DNA of 64,000 nucleotides from Thamnidium elegans (Eukaryota > Mucoromycota > Mucoromycetes > Mucorales > Mucoraceae), in contig JAIXMG010000037.1 in assembly GCA_025201345.1 (NCBI GenBank), positions 310,001 to 374,000 of the forward strand. Reading direction: 5' to 3'. Positions 11,275 through 22,104 of this stretch are shown in pieces (positions within the stretch are counted from its first letter, which is position 1; each line of letters starts with the position of its first letter). The notes beneath the pieces were generated by a model. That model worked only from the letters and a program-made list of their open reading frames with translations, searched no databases and was not told the DNA's origin. A program made the position numbers and the translations under genes.

Positions 11275-12181
11275 GGCTTTGCGTCCGGTTCCAATTCGAT
11301 CATATCACCATCAGTTTTTCTAATAGGAGGCAATGTATCCAGAGTACCTTTGAACACCGAAGGATAAGCTTTGGCAAATTCATCACACCATTCTTGATTT
11401 TCCCTGTCTTGGACAGTTAGTGCTATTTTAGTATCAGTATCTGATATATTTATATTATTTATATCCAGAATATTATTAATCTCTTTTACAGATACCAAAA
11501 AACATTCTTCCACCTGGTTTTTTCTTAATAAACGATCAAATTGTCGAGCCGAAATAATGAAATCGCAATCATCCACCTCCTCTGTATTAATATTGCAATT
11601 ATCCATGCCTAAATTCCTTTCATCCACAATTTCAATATCAGCATTTTCCACCTCGACTAGTTTTTGTTGCCTGATTTGTTGATCAACTTTCCTTGGATGA
11701 ATAACCGTTGTTGTACCATCAAACAATTTTATTTTCCACGAGCTATTAAACCAATCTGGGATAGGTTGTACCTGACGCAACCAAGCATTACCCAATATCA
11801 AATCAAATTTTGTATCAAATACATAAGCTTGCATATCATCCACATAATTCCCCAGCTGTAACGAAAACGTAGCAATAGCAGATATATTAGATTGATGCCC
11901 ATTTGACCCTGTACATTATCCATTTTTGATACCACTGATAATAAGTTGGGACTAATATAATTAGCTGAAGCTCCCAAATCAATAAGTACAGCACAAGTTG
12001 TTCCATTAATAAATGCATCATACAGAGGTAGTTTCGTTTGAATTTTATTAGCCGATAATAAAAACACCATATCTTTTTTAATAATATTAGAGTCAATTAT
12101 TAATGGTTCCACATAGGATTGCGAGGAAGGTAGTACACAATATAAATAGGGTGAGAAATCATCAGAAGTTTTATTACTTAT
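11275..12181 (-). pseudogene. Ty3 element U: protease region of pol
   Basis: Read right to left: SPYLYCVLPSSQ, then the retropepsin core LIDLGASANYIS, a frameshift near 11850, then AYVFDTKFDLILGNAWLRQVQPIPDW and EWCDEFAKAYPSVFKGTLDTLPP. This matches the protease-to-RT linker of X, Y and Z. The protease triad is DLG where DSG or DTG is expected, so it is probably dead. The frame ends where a Tc1 element entered (EPDAKPT, TA at 11273). RT, RNase H and integrase of U are not found. Confidence 0.75.
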
Positions 12182-12604
12182 TGTGGAATCCGAGCTATGA
12201 AATAGTGAAGATTCAAAAAATTAAAATAAAAACAAAAAGATACTAAAAAGTAATCAGTCGCAAAATAGGAATTGTCGTTTTATTAAATAAAAAAGGTGTC
12301 TGTTTATATAGCTTTTTTATATCTGAGTTTAAGTACAATTCTGATAGTGTGCTGTATCACAATAAGTGCTACAGTTTCCTTATATAATTACGAGCCGTGC
12401 TTATCTAACCTAGTCTTCGGTCAAGATATATAATTATGGTCAATCCTCTAATCATTACTCAGACAACAGTTATTACTGGACGATGTCGGTAAGGCTTAGT
12501 TAAAATAAATATGAATTAGTCATAAAGGGATAAAGACGTGTGAGATAATCATGTATGTGTAAATATATATGAGAATATATATTTGTATATGCTTGATCAC
12601 ATCA
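12182..12604. repeat. Solo LTR (family S1) inside U
   Basis: 423 bp, starting TGTGGAATCC and ending CACATCA, flanked by CTTAT on both sides (12177-12181 and 12605-12609). Removing it rejoins the U frame from NNISDVI to SNKTSDDFSPYLYC. No other copy is in the window. Confidence 0.75.
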
Positions 12605-12861
12605 CTTATATTATTATTTTCATACGAGTTCTCATAAGAGTTTTCCATATAGTGAATATCATTTATACGAGGACTAGAACAATCTTTAGCAATATGGCCA
12701 AATCCTTTGCAGTTGTAACATTTGATAGAGTTACTACGACTCGAATGAAATGATTGATTACGTGTGTCACCATTACCATAAGAGTTCCCATGAGATTGAA
12801 CAAAACCTCCTCTAGAATTATTGCGATAATAAGAGCCTCTAAAATGTCCCCGATACCCACC
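12605..12861 (-). pseudogene. Ty3 element U: Gag nucleocapsid segment
   Basis: Encodes an RG-rich stretch and a CCHC zinc knuckle (CYNCKGFGHIAKDC), the nucleic-acid-binding end of Gag. It continues the Gag of 19492-20602 once R1 is removed: RGSTRGG on one side joins GGYRGHFRGS on the other. Cut by R1 on one side and by solo LTR S1 on the other. Confidence 0.8.
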
Positions 12862-13404
12862 TGTGATATTGACGATTATGCTAATAAGAGTAAATATCAA
12901 AAAAAGAAAATAAAGAAAATAAACGTAGAATTTATCAGACTTTAAAAAGGAATTGTTGTTTTTATTAATGAAATAATGTGTGCCTTATATACAAAATAAG
13001 TTAAATAAGCGCTTATCCACTTAATATGAAACATGGACAATGTTAACCATCTAATAGTGGATGAGCAATTTGGAAATATAAATAGTTTCTTTAGAAGGTC
13101 AATTGTAACAGCGGTAATGCTTATTATCTTTCTAATTGGCTTTTCTAAATAAAAGATCCAGGATAGAGGCTTGTTCATTCAAAGTAATTGGGGCATTATT
13201 TATGAACCAGTTATCTGTCCTTGATAAGAATTAAAACAGTCTAATGCTTATATAATCGATAAAAGAGAACAATAGAAGGTGTCTGAGTAGATATATGTAA
13301 TATACAACATTTGTGTATAATTTATGTAAGAAATATGTGAGAACATATACTTGTATAAATTATGTATAAATTTGTACCATTGAATATACTACGTAAGTAC
13401 AACA
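12862..13404 (-). repeat. R1 3' LTR
   Basis: 543 bp, matching 18949-19491 at every place I compared. On the coding strand it begins TGTTGTACTTACG and ends AATATCACA. Confidence 0.95.
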
Positions 13405-13416
13405 TTACCCCCTGCC
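13405..13416 (-). other. R1 polypurine tract
   Basis: On the minus strand GGCAGGGGGTAA lies immediately before the 3' LTR, the expected place for plus-strand priming of the cDNA. Confidence 0.7.
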
Positions 13417-13677
13417 AGATTATATAAACATTTAAACCGGTAGATTGAAAATAAAGAAATATAGAGAAAGGAGAAAAAAAAATATATAGATAGACTTCAT
13501 GCATTTTGGAACAAAAATGAAGAGTAAGGAGGAGAGAAAAAAAAAAATGTAAAGGTATAAACTAAACTAAAAAATTAATTGATCGTAATAAAGCATATAT
13601 GAGACCGGTAAAAACCCTTAAAAACCTTCATGAGGAAAAAAATATAAATAGGGAAAAGGTTCATGCTTTACTTAAAG

Positions 13678-16600
13678 TTACTTTTGCTTATTCACAGCAA
13701 GAAGTCTTTGACATCGTTTAATAATGGTATCATTCTTGTTAGAATGCTTATCACGATTAGCTTTCTTACGAATAGTATTATTGACCGTGTTGGCTAAAGG
13801 GGCAGCCTTTGTATTACTGCCGTTTCTACGTTGCCAATAAAGTTCTATGTGTAACGTAGAATCAAAATCGGATGCTGTTTGCCATGTATGATCAGCCTCA
13901 TCATTGTATCCTAACCAATGGACAAGGTATTCATAATTAATGGGTCCACCTCTGTGTGCGATAACAGCTTGTACCTCATAATGTTGGTCTGTAACCGTAT
14001 TTTGAGAAGCAGCACTAGACTGAATTAATTTAATCTGTTGCGTAGGAACATCACGACTTAATAAATTATCCAATCTGTCCACAAGAATGTATGACTTATT
14101 CTTTGTATAACCTTTAATGGTAAAGGGACCAGAATATTTCTCTTCTAGTTTAGATTTACGATGTACGTTAATGATCATAACCTTACTCCCAATAGGATAC
14201 ATGTCTTTAATAACTTTGTGAGTTTTTTCAAAACGAGCATGATCATTATCTTGAGTATTTTTAATTAAAGCAGCAATTTGAGGTATGACAACTTCCTGTG
14301 CAAAGGCAAGTCTGTCATGTATCTTTTTGGTATCAGCTTTCATTAAAGATAAAGTAGGTGTTACATTAGAGTAATCTTTAAAATCATTAGGTTGACGATT
14401 AAATACAATACTATAAGGTCTCGACTTATGTAACTTAGAATATTTAATGTTCATGGCTAATTGTGTAGGATTAAGATATAAATCCCAATCAGCATGTTTA
14501 CCCTTCAATGATTTGATAATAACTGACTTTGCAATGCCAACAAATCGTTCTGTAACGCTATTACCAGTAGGAGTGTAAGGTAAAGATAATCTTCTATCTA
14601 TACCACTCATTAAAATAAGCTGAGACACGATTTCATTAACAAACTCCGAGCCGTTGTCTGAAGTTAACACTTTTGGAAACGAAAATAAACAAAAAATGTT
14701 CAGTAATTCCTTAGCAATAGTAAGACTCGTTTTGTCTGTTATTGCGCGAAGTATAGTAAAACGACTGAAGTGATCAACTAAAATAAGCATATAGTTATTT
14801 CCACTAGTTGATGTAACATTGAAAGTAGCTAAATCCATAGACCAATGATCAAACACTTGTGTTGGCGTAGTAGAACGGAATGGATGGAATCCGACAACAC
14901 TGATGTTAAAGTGACTACATTGTTCACAATTAGAGATAATTCTTTGAATATCCTTATGCATGTTTGTCCAATGTAGGTTGTAATCATCATGGATTGTTTT
15001 TTGTACAGATGACTGTCCGAAATGCCCGAGTAAGTGGGCGCGATTAATAATATCGTCTCTTTCAGCAGGTGGTGGCGTAATGTAGTCTCGGTATTGCATT
15101 GCGCGAATGACTAATTGAGAACTTGCTTTACTGGTTGAAGTCTTAAGCGAAGACATGTCAGTATTATTAGCACCAGAACTAAATCTAACTTGTTTATGAA
15201 AGTTATTTATGTTGAGCTGAGGAACCAACTTTTTTTGTTTCTTTCTGTACTTTAATTGCTTAATGGGTACACGTGTTTGTGACTCGTCCAAAGCAGTCTC
15301 AAGAGTACGTTTATCGCGACGAATAATAAAACCACTATTTTCCTCGTTTATTATTTCACCACCTTGTAATTTATAACCTTCCGTAAACATACGACTTCCA
15401 GCATCCGCGATTACATTCAAAATGCCAGGAATGTGAATGACCGTATATGAAAGACTAAATAAGGTTTCATAATAAGTTAACAAGAGATGGTTTGGAATCT
15501 CTTGCGACTGTATATAAAGTAACGAACGATGGTCTGTATGTAATGTGAAGTGCTTCATTACTAACCATTTATTAAACCTTTGAAAACAGTAAACTATAGC
15601 TAATAATTCACGTCTTGTAGTAGAATAACATCGTTCAACACTGGTTAAACCACGACTTGCCATTGCTACGTATTTCTTTTCATCACCAATTTGCATATAT
15701 AGCACACCGCTAATAGCAGTCTTACTAGCATCAGTAGCAACATGAATAGGGTGAGTATAATCAATAGGATGAATAAGAGGTGCAGAAGCTAATGCAATCT
15801 TTAATTGGTTAAATGAGTTCGTATGTTCCTGAGTCCATACTTCTTGTAAATTAGCGACATTCCTTAATTGATCCAAAGGAGAACTTATGTGCGCGTAAAG
15901 AGGTATGCTACTTCGAAAATAGTTAAAATATCCTAATATACTTTGGAGCTGTTTAGTACTATGTGGTATTTGGAACTCATGTGCAGTGTTAACTTTGCGA
16001 TGATCTGGAACAAGAGCACCATTTTGAATAGACCAACCTAAAATAAAGATACTACTTTGCGCAAAAATCATCTTTTCAGTAGCTATCATTAAATTGTGTG
16101 TGGTTAATCTATGTATAACTTCAATCACACAATCAGTATGATGTTGAAGTGTACCATTAGTGCTGATCGTTAAATCATCAACATAAACTTGGATGTAGTC
16201 TAAATCCTTAAAGAGGTTCTGTAAAACTCTTTGTACAAGATTACCAATAAAGGAAATTCCAAATGGAGCTTTTACATACTGCCATTGGAGATTTGTAAAG
16301 ACGTCCGTGAAAGCTAATTTATGTCTGTGACCAGGGTGTATAAGGAAACTATTGAAACAGGCTTTAATATCAAGAATTGTATGAATTTTTGATTGACCTA
16401 ATCGTTGATGGATCTCCGATATTAAAGGAAAACGTTGAGTGTCAGTTTCAGTCAATATAGAGTTTAAATTTCTAACATCTGTAACTAGTCTAATTTTCTC
16501 TTTAGATATCTTGCCAGAAGAATCCTTTTTTCCTACTACCAATAATGGTGAATTGAAACCGTTGTACGTTGGAACTGGTTCTATAACATTATCATTTTGC

Positions 16601-18843
16601 CATATTTGTAATTGTTCTGCTACTTTTTCCTTGTATGCTAAAGGAAGACTATAACTTTTACGATAGGCGACACAGCCAGGTTTCGTCTCAAGATATACAA
16701 TAGCTCCAGGCAATGTACAATATGTATTTTTAACATCAATGTTTTTATTCGCTAATAAAACAGGAGCTAACAACTTTTCCATTTCATTTCTTTCAGCTAT
16801 AGTACCATAAGGACTGTTATTAGGTTCAGAATTGGAAGGATCAACTGGTGAATCAGTAAAAGGATTATTAGCTTCAAGATCATTATGGCTTAGTGCTAAA
16901 CCAGTAATTTCAATATTAAGTTTACTTATAAGGTCGAGCCCAATTAAAGCAGGTATATTGCTATTATTTTTACTTGTGAAAAAAGAAAAAATCTCGAAAT
17001 TATGTTTTAAAACTTTTTTATTATAGAATGTTTTTAACATAGTGGAACTAGTCCTATTAACAGTGGAAGTCGAGTGGCCTAGTTGTATAGTACCTTCAGA
17101 TGGGACAATCTTGATATTGCTGCCGAGGAAAGAAGCAAACGAAGGAGATATCATACTAAACGTTGCACCCGTGTCAATGATAGCATATGTTTTAATGGAT
17201 TCTATAATAATAGGAATGATGATCATGTTAGATTTATTAACAGGTAATAGACTGAAAATAGGATGATACTTACATTGTTGGGCTTGGATGTCCGTCATGG
17301 TTTCATCCTCATCCTCAATAACCAAATCCCTGATGTTGGCAGTAGCATCAGCAACACCAGTGTTATATGCATTCACCAATTCAGCACGTGTTGTAGAAAC
17401 AGCAGAAAAGGGAGCAGCAACAGAAGAAGAAGACGAAGAAGCATCCGCAGCAGGAAGATCTTGTACCATAGTCATAGCACCGAAAGTAAAACCAGCAGAA
17501 TTGCCAGGTACAGCGGATGTACGCATAGCCGTATTACATTGGTGGCCAGGAACCCAACCCAAGATACCACACTTATAACACTTACGAGTGTTGTTGCGAG
17601 GTCTTCTACCCTCACCAGCAGCAGCAGCACGACAGTCACTAGTATTATGTGTATGACTCTTATGAACAGAGCAATACTTGTCATTGGTAGGAGCAGGAAT
17701 AGGTGCAGGGAGGACAGCAGACAAAGATTCACCAGTAGAGGTACCGGGAGAAACAGCAGAACGAGCACGAACCAAGTTAGACGCATGTCTAGACTTATTG
17801 GACGAACGATGAACGGCATCATTATGATCTATTTCAACCATAGCACGCTTGGGAGCACGAGGAGCCGTCAAAGAAGATCCATTAGCCTTGGAATTTGTAT
17901 CAATTAACTTGCTGTTATACAGACGGCGAGCTAAATCAGACAAGACATCGATATCTTCACGTTGATACGCAGGGAGGTTAACCATCATGAACGCAATATA
18001 TTCCCTAATTTTTTGTGGCACAGCAATCAAAAAACGTTCTACTAACAGAGAATTGGGAAGTACTTGGTCAACAGCACGGCGCCTGAGATTATTGAATCTA
18101 TCAATAAAGCTCTCAAGACTCTCACCTTCATCCATTATAATGGCGTTAAGTTCACGAGCACAACGATTTCTTTCCTCTTGCACATTCAAACCATATCGTT
18201 CTTGCATAGTTGTGGAAAACTGCAACCAAGAAGGATCCTTCTGATATAGTTCACGGAATTGCGTAAGGAAGTCTTGAAACCAAAGACGAATCGTTCCAGC
18301 AAGAAGAGGCGGCAACACACGAAGATAGTTGGCATCCAAATCCAAGTTATGGCTGCGCATAACATCAGTGAAGTTCATAATACAAGTATTAATATCCACA
18401 AAAACAGGAGCACCAGGTACTGATACCTGGTTTTCCCATTGAAAAAGAGGAAGATTGCGAGGTACAACATTCGACAACTTGGCTGCAGCAAGTGTATTGT
18501 CGGCAGTAGCCTGAATCAATTTCAATGCTTTGGAAAGCATTTCCAAATCCCCAACCCGTCTACTTAACTTTGATCGAAGATTGCGCAAATCATCAACCGT
18601 ACCGTTGCTTGAAGACACCATAGAAGACAAAGAAACAATATCAGCCTGGGCCAAAGAAATGCTAACTTGAAGAGCATTAGCAGGGTCAGAGCCAGCACCA
18701 CGGGGAAGAAAAGTAGACACAGTAGGAACCTCAGGAGAAGCAAGACCAGAATCAGAACCAGACTCGGAGTACTCAACACCTTTCATACCATTGGTAACGT
18801 TTTGAGCAAGAGGACCAATAAAGTTTTGAGCGGGAGCGGACAT
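13678..18843 (-). CDS. R1 Gag-Pol polyprotein (chromovirus)
   Basis: A single 1721-codon frame with Gag and Pol fused and no frameshift. Order by approximate residue: Gag helical region 1-330; Cys/His segment near 390-435 (CSVHKSHTH...CYKCGILGWVPGHQC, not the classic CCHC spacing); protease near 554 (AIIDTGATFSMIS). RT follows with the YVDD box near 890, RNase H near 1038 (ATDASKTAISGVLY...RRELLAIVY...HTDHRSL), then the integrase HHCC zinc region near 1270. The integrase D-D-E lies near 1336 (MDLATF), 1396 (TSDNGSEF) and 1432 (VTERFVG). A C-terminal chromodomain spans about 1617-1668 (YEVQAVIAHRG...YLVHWLGYND...TWQTASDF). Chromodomains of this class guide integration to modified chromatin (family knowledge). 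All key residues are present, so activity is plausible. Confidence 0.95.
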   Translation of the reverse strand: MSAPAQNFIGPLAQNVTNGMKGVEYSESGSDSGLASPEVPTVSTFLPRGAGSDPANALQVSISLAQADIVSLSSMVSSSNGTVDDLRNLRSKLSRRVGDLEMLSKALKLIQATADNTLAAAKLSNVVPRNLPLFQWENQVSVPGAPVFVDINTCIMNFTDVMRSHNLDLDANYLRVLPPLLAGTIRLWFQDFLTQFRELYQKDPSWLQFSTTMQERYGLNVQEERNRCARELNAIIMDEGESLESFIDRFNNLRRRAVDQVLPNSLLVERFLIAVPQKIREYIAFMMVNLPAYQREDIDVLSDLARRLYNSKLIDTNSKANGSSLTAPRAPKRAMVEIDHNDAVHRSSNKSRHASNLVRARSAVSPGTSTGESLSAVLPAPIPAPTNDKYCSVHKSHTHNTSDCRAAAAGEGRRPRNNTRKCYKCGILGWVPGHQCNTAMRTSAVPGNSAGFTFGAMTMVQDLPAADASSSSSSVAAPFSAVSTTRAELVNAYNTGVADATANIRDLVIEDEDETMTDIQAQQCKYHPIFSLLPVNKSNMIIIPIIIESIKTYAIIDTGATFSMISPSFASFLGSNIKIVPSEGTIQLGHSTSTVNRTSSTMLKTFYNKKVLKHNFEIFSFFTSKNNSNIPALIGLDLISKLNIEITGLALSHNDLEANNPFTDSPVDPSNSEPNNSPYGTIAERNEMEKLLAPVLLANKNIDVKNTYCTLPGAIVYLETKPGCVAYRKSYSLPLAYKEKVAEQLQIWQNDNVIEPVPTYNGFNSPLLVVGKKDSSGKISKEKIRLVTDVRNLNSILTETDTQRFPLISEIHQRLGQSKIHTILDIKACFNSFLIHPGHRHKLAFTDVFTNLQWQYVKAPFGISFIGNLVQRVLQNLFKDLDYIQVYVDDLTISTNGTLQHHTDCVIEVIHRLTTHNLMIATEKMIFAQSSIFILGWSIQNGALVPDHRKVNTAHEFQIPHSTKQLQSILGYFNYFRSSIPLYAHISSPLDQLRNVANLQEVWTQEHTNSFNQLKIALASAPLIHPIDYTHPIHVATDASKTAISGVLYMQIGDEKKYVAMASRGLTSVERCYSTTRRELLAIVYCFQRFNKWLVMKHFTLHTDHRSLLYIQSQEIPNHLLLTYYETLFSLSYTVIHIPGILNVIADAGSRMFTEGYKLQGGEIINEENSGFIIRRDKRTLETALDESQTRVPIKQLKYRKKQKKLVPQLNINNFHKQVRFSSGANNTDMSSLKTSTSKASSQLVIRAMQYRDYITPPPAERDDIINRAHLLGHFGQSSVQKTIHDDYNLHWTNMHKDIQRIISNCEQCSHFNISVVGFHPFRSTTPTQVFDHWSMDLATFNVTSTSGNNYMLILVDHFSRFTILRAITDKTSLTIAKELLNIFCLFSFPKVLTSDNGSEFVNEIVSQLILMSGIDRRLSLPYTPTGNSVTERFVGIAKSVIIKSLKGKHADWDLYLNPTQLAMNIKYSKLHKSRPYSIVFNRQPNDFKDYSNVTPTLSLMKADTKKIHDRLAFAQEVVIPQIAALIKNTQDNDHARFEKTHKVIKDMYPIGSKVMIINVHRKSKLEEKYSGPFTIKGYTKNKSYILVDRLDNLLSRDVPTQQIKLIQSSAASQNTVTDQHYEVQAVIAHRGGPINYEYLVHWLGYNDEADHTWQTASDFDSTLHIELYWQRRNGSNTKAAPLANTVNNTIRKKANRDKHSNKNDTIIKRCQRLLAVNKQK

Positions 18844-18948
18844 ATTCAGGTACGTAAAAATTTTTTAAAAGAAAAAAAAAAAAAAAAAATTAAGGGGAAT
18901 TATTTAAAAATAAAAATCAAAAAAGAATTAAGAATTGATAAAAAAAAA
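18844..18948 (-). other. R1 leader between 5' LTR and Gag
   Basis: 105 bp, extremely A/T-rich. After the 5' LTR the coding strand reads TTTTTTTTATCAATTC. No TGG follows the LTR, so the usual tRNA primer-binding site is not visible. Confidence 0.6.
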
Positions 18949-19491
18949 TGTGATATTGACGATTATGCTAATAAGAGTAAATATCAAAAAAAGAAAATAA
19001 AGAAAATAAACGTAGAATTTATCAGACTTTAAAAAGGAATTGTTGTTTTTATTAATGAAATAATGTGTGCCTTATATACAAAATAAGTTAAATAAGCGCT
19101 TATCCACTTAATATGAAACATGGACAATGTTAACCATCTAATAGTGGATGAGCAATTTGGAAATATAAATAGTTTCTTTAGAAGGTCAATTGTAACAGCG
19201 GTAATGCTTATTATCTTTCTAATTGGCTTTTCTAAATAAAAGATCCAGGATAGAGGCTTGTTCATTCAAAGTAATTGGGGCATTATTTATGAACCAGTTA
19301 TCTGTCCTTGATAAGAATTAAAACAGTCTAATGCTTATATAATCGATAAAAGAGAACAATAGAAGGTGTCTGAGTAGATATATGTAATATACAACATTTG
19401 TGTATAATTTATGTAAGAAATATGTGAGAACATATACTTGTATAAATTATGTATAAATTTGTACCATTGAATATACTACGTAAGTACAACA
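18949..19491 (-). repeat. R1 5' LTR
   Basis: 543 bp; the coding-strand U3 begins TGTTGTACTTACG. A TATA box lies at 19070-19078. Confidence 0.95.
19070..19078 (-). promoter_or_regulatory. R1 5' LTR TATA box
   Basis: TATATAAGG on the coding strand, about 120 bp before the LTR end; a transcription start some 30 bp downstream is inferred. Confidence 0.5.
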
Positions 19492-20602
19492 CCACCCCTA
19501 GTAGATCCACGATAATTACCACGAAAAGAGCGAACAGCATTTAAGAATTCTCGTTTTTCAGCAACGGATAAATCCATAGGATCATCCATCATCTCTTGAT
19601 TTGATGATCGATTATGTTGCCTAATAGGAATACCTTCTTCCCGATTACCTTCATAAATATAAGCAGCCTTGAGTACATCCGATAAGACAGGAAATTCCAT
19701 GTTGATTACATCTTTGATATGAATACGAGCTTGATGATCCTTCAAGCCAGCCAAAAATTTATCAACTGCTTCATCATCACTATGGCGGAACTTATGGTAA
19801 CAATGCCCAATATGGTACCTATGTTACCATAATTTTTATATGCAGCGAATCAGATTACAGAATAACTAATATTATGGTAACTTTGTTACCATATTGGGCA
19901 CTGTTACCATAAGTTCCGCCATAGTGCATCAGTCATTGCTGGAATACTTAATTTAATTGACAAAAAGTCTTTTACATAATTACTGATTGTTGTCGTTTGT
20001 CGTAAGGCTCGAATTCTATCTCTTGACAATGAAACATAGTTCTCGGGTTTAAAGAAAGATAAAAGTTCACGACGAAATGATAACCAATCCGTAGGTACTC
20101 TCTCTTGTACTCTGAGGTTAGAATACCAGACACGAGCAGATCCTAAAAGTAAAGCTATAGCAAGCTGACATTTTTTTGTATCAGTGTAATCCTTTAGGTT
20201 GGAATAATCATCAATTGCTTGAATCCATGCGTCAATGATATGAGCATACCTGCTTGGTTTTTCAATAAAGTCAAAATCCTTTTTGTTTGCTGCAGATATA
20301 GCTGCAACTTCAGCCAAAAACTCAGCAATACGAATTAGATCACTGTTGTTTGATGATGTTTGTTGTTGTTGTTGAGTATTCATTAAATGAGGGAAGTGTT
20401 TCGATATAAACTGGTTGACTAATTGATTCCAGTATGCCTCTCTTTTGGTTGTTGATTTTAATCTTTCTTCAGGGCTGATAATATCCTTTGATCTTAAATT
20501 ATTAAATTTGTCAATATCTTCGCTGTCACTAAGAACTGCTAATATTCTTTCTTCTATTTCAAATCTGTTCTTTGCTTTTTCTAGTTCTGAGGACTGCTCC
20601 AT
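19492..20602 (-). pseudogene. Ty3 element U: Gag, interrupted by a MITE
   Basis: Starts at 20602 (MEQSSELEKAKNRFEIEERIL). It continues through a retrotransposon Gag domain (ARVWYSNLRVQERVPTDWLSFRRELLSFFKPENYVSLSRDRIRAL...VKDFLSIKLSIPAMTD), is cut by the 149-bp MITE, and resumes as AVDKFLAGLKDHQARIHI. Then comes DDPMDLSVAEKREFLN, a DPMDL motif also present in the Gags of X and Y. R1 lies at its 3' end and the zinc knuckle continues at 12861. Without the MITE and R1 the Gag frame reads through. Confidence 0.85.
19778..19926. mobile_element. P3: 149-bp CACTA-tipped MITE
   Basis: Near-perfect inverted repeats over most of its length: CACTATGGCGGAACTTATGG at the left, its reverse complement at the right, then a second arm around CCAATATGGTA. 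Target duplication CAT (19775-19777 and 19927-19929). Too short to code; it must be mobilised in trans. The tip CACTATGGCG equals the left tip of P1. Confidence 0.85.
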
Positions 20603-20640
20603 AAATTATTTGATTATCTTTATTAAACGATTACTTGAAT

Positions 20641-20652
20641 CTGGTGCTACCA
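20641..20652 (-). other. U primer-binding site
   Basis: Coding strand TGGTAGCACCAG, starting with the TGG complementary to a tRNA CCA end and two bases after the LTR end. The same 12-mer serves X at 59703-59714. Confidence 0.6.
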
Positions 20653-20654
20653 AA

Positions 20655-20791
20655 TGTCGTGCTCTCTCTATAGTTAATATGGGCTATGTAAGTAAGATAT
20701 AATAAACAGTAGTTTCTAGAATGAGAATAAAAGATAATCTTTATTATTTTGAATACAATTAATATTTATAATATAATCTAGGTTACACTTG
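20655..20791 (-). repeat. U 5' LTR, truncated
   Basis: Starts TGTCGTGCTC next to the primer-binding site and is interrupted after 137 bp by another LTR at 20792. Confidence 0.5.
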
Positions 20792-21238
20792 TGTTGTATC
20801 TACGTAATATATGTAACAATACCGAATTAGACATAGATTATACAAGTACTCATATTCTCATATAGTCACTTACATAATCTATATACAATTAGACTATTTC
20901 TACTTATATGACTCAGATACCTCTTAGCGTTCTATCGATTGAATATAAATTTATTAAAGACTGTTAATACTAATTAAATAATTAAGATAACTGGTTTACA
21001 TAAATAATTGTCACATTATTTATAATCCACAAGCCTCTATCTGTTATTATTTAGCCGTGAAGCCAATTAGAAAGATAATAGGCATCGCTGCTATTATAAT
21101 TAACCTTCTGAAGAAACTATTTCTATATTCAAATTGCTCATATTTGAATGGCTTGCTAATACTGTCTAAGTTTCACATCTTATGATAAGCGTCCATTTAA
21201 ATCCAATATGTATATAAGGCACACACATTTTCTTATAA
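20792..21238 (+). repeat. Divergent R-family LTR, inverted and truncated
   Basis: Begins TGTTGTATCTACG, the coding-strand start of R-type LTRs, and shares the landmarks GATAAGCG, TATATAAGGCACAC and AAGCCAATTAGAAAG in order. It stops shortly after the TATA region where a Tc1 element begins at 21241. Closest in the window to the LTR at 55430-55976. Confidence 0.7.
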
Positions 21239-21440
21239 TACAGTGGGTACATAAATTAACCCACAAAACTTGTTTTTAGCGTATCTTTTGATTGAATAAA
21301 GCTAGATAGCTCAAATTTAAAAATATGTTACGTCTTCAAGTTCTAAACTAATTCCAGTAAGATGTTTGTGTTTAAATCGGAGATTCAATTAGAAATAGAA
21401 GATATGCGAAATCTTATTAAAAAGAGAAAACATAAAAAAA

Positions 21441-22102
21441 TTAATAGGTTGTATATCCCCCTTTAGCATTGATAGTAGCTTCAATTCTTTTGTGATAACC
21501 ATTGTAGTACTTATCCATATCGTCCTTGGTAGATCTGTTCCATCCATAATCAAATCTTCGCCATAATTCATCACCATTTTTAGGCTTAAGCGAACAACCG
21601 TCTAGTCTTTTCTTTACATGATGCCAGAGGTGCTCAATCGGATTAAGATCTGGACTACATGGTGGCCAGTCTTTGATATACTTCATGCCCTGGCTATCCA
21701 TTCAACTTTTGCTACTTTTTGAAGTGTGGCGCTTAGCACCATCCTGTTGAAAAAGAACATCACTATGGGTTAGACCGCAGTATCCCAATGTATCAAAGTA
21801 TGATGTCTGTAAAACATGTTGGTAAAGGTCTGAATTCATAGTTTTTTCAAGTAAACAACATGCATAACCAGGTCCAAATGCTGTCATACAACCCCATATC
21901 ACTATAGATCCTCCACCACTCTGTTTTTTACCTCTAAAGTTGAACGGCCTAAGTTTCTCACCTTTCAGAACTTACGTATATTCCGCTCCCTCTGATCCCC
22001 AGAGGTTTAACTTGGTTTCGTCTGAGAATACGACCTTCTTCCAATCTTCCACTGACCAATCACGATGTTCTTTCGCCCACTTATAACGTTTCTTCATATG
22101 CG
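21441..22102 (-). pseudogene. Tc1 transposase, C-terminal half
   Basis: Read from 22102 down: MKKRYKWAKEHRDWSVEDWKKVVFSDETKLNLWG (first Asp), IWGCMTAFGPGY, VLFQQDGAKRHTSK (second Asp), SPDLNPIEHLW (Glu), ending AKGGYTTY. In-frame stops occur after EGAEYT and before MDSQGMKY, so it is degenerate apart from the P1 insertion. It continues the N-terminal half at 28838-29196. Confidence 0.9.
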
Positions 22103-22104
22103 TA

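Larger units (their letters stand above)
12862..19491 (-). mobile_element. R1: full-length chromodomain Ty3/gypsy retrotransposon
   Basis: 6,630 bp with two 543-bp LTRs (12862-13404 and 18949-19491) and one intact Gag-Pol gene between. Target duplication CCACC on both sides (12857-12861 and 19492-19496). Transcription runs on the minus strand, so the 5' LTR is at 18949-19491. A polypurine tract abuts the 3' LTR. Element R2 at 45192-51821 has the same length and gives the same protein; all features are offset by exactly 32,330. R1 is inserted in the gag of U. Confidence 0.95.

Noticed and set aside
12942..13178. 78-codon frame MNKPLSWIFYLEK..., repeated at 19029, 34347, 45272 and 51359
   Set aside because: Lies entirely in the R-family LTR; its recurrence reflects LTR copies, not a gene.
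17263..17907. 214-codon plus-strand frame (also at 49593)
   Set aside because: Antisense shadow of the R1/R2 Gag; Ser/Arg-rich with no domain.
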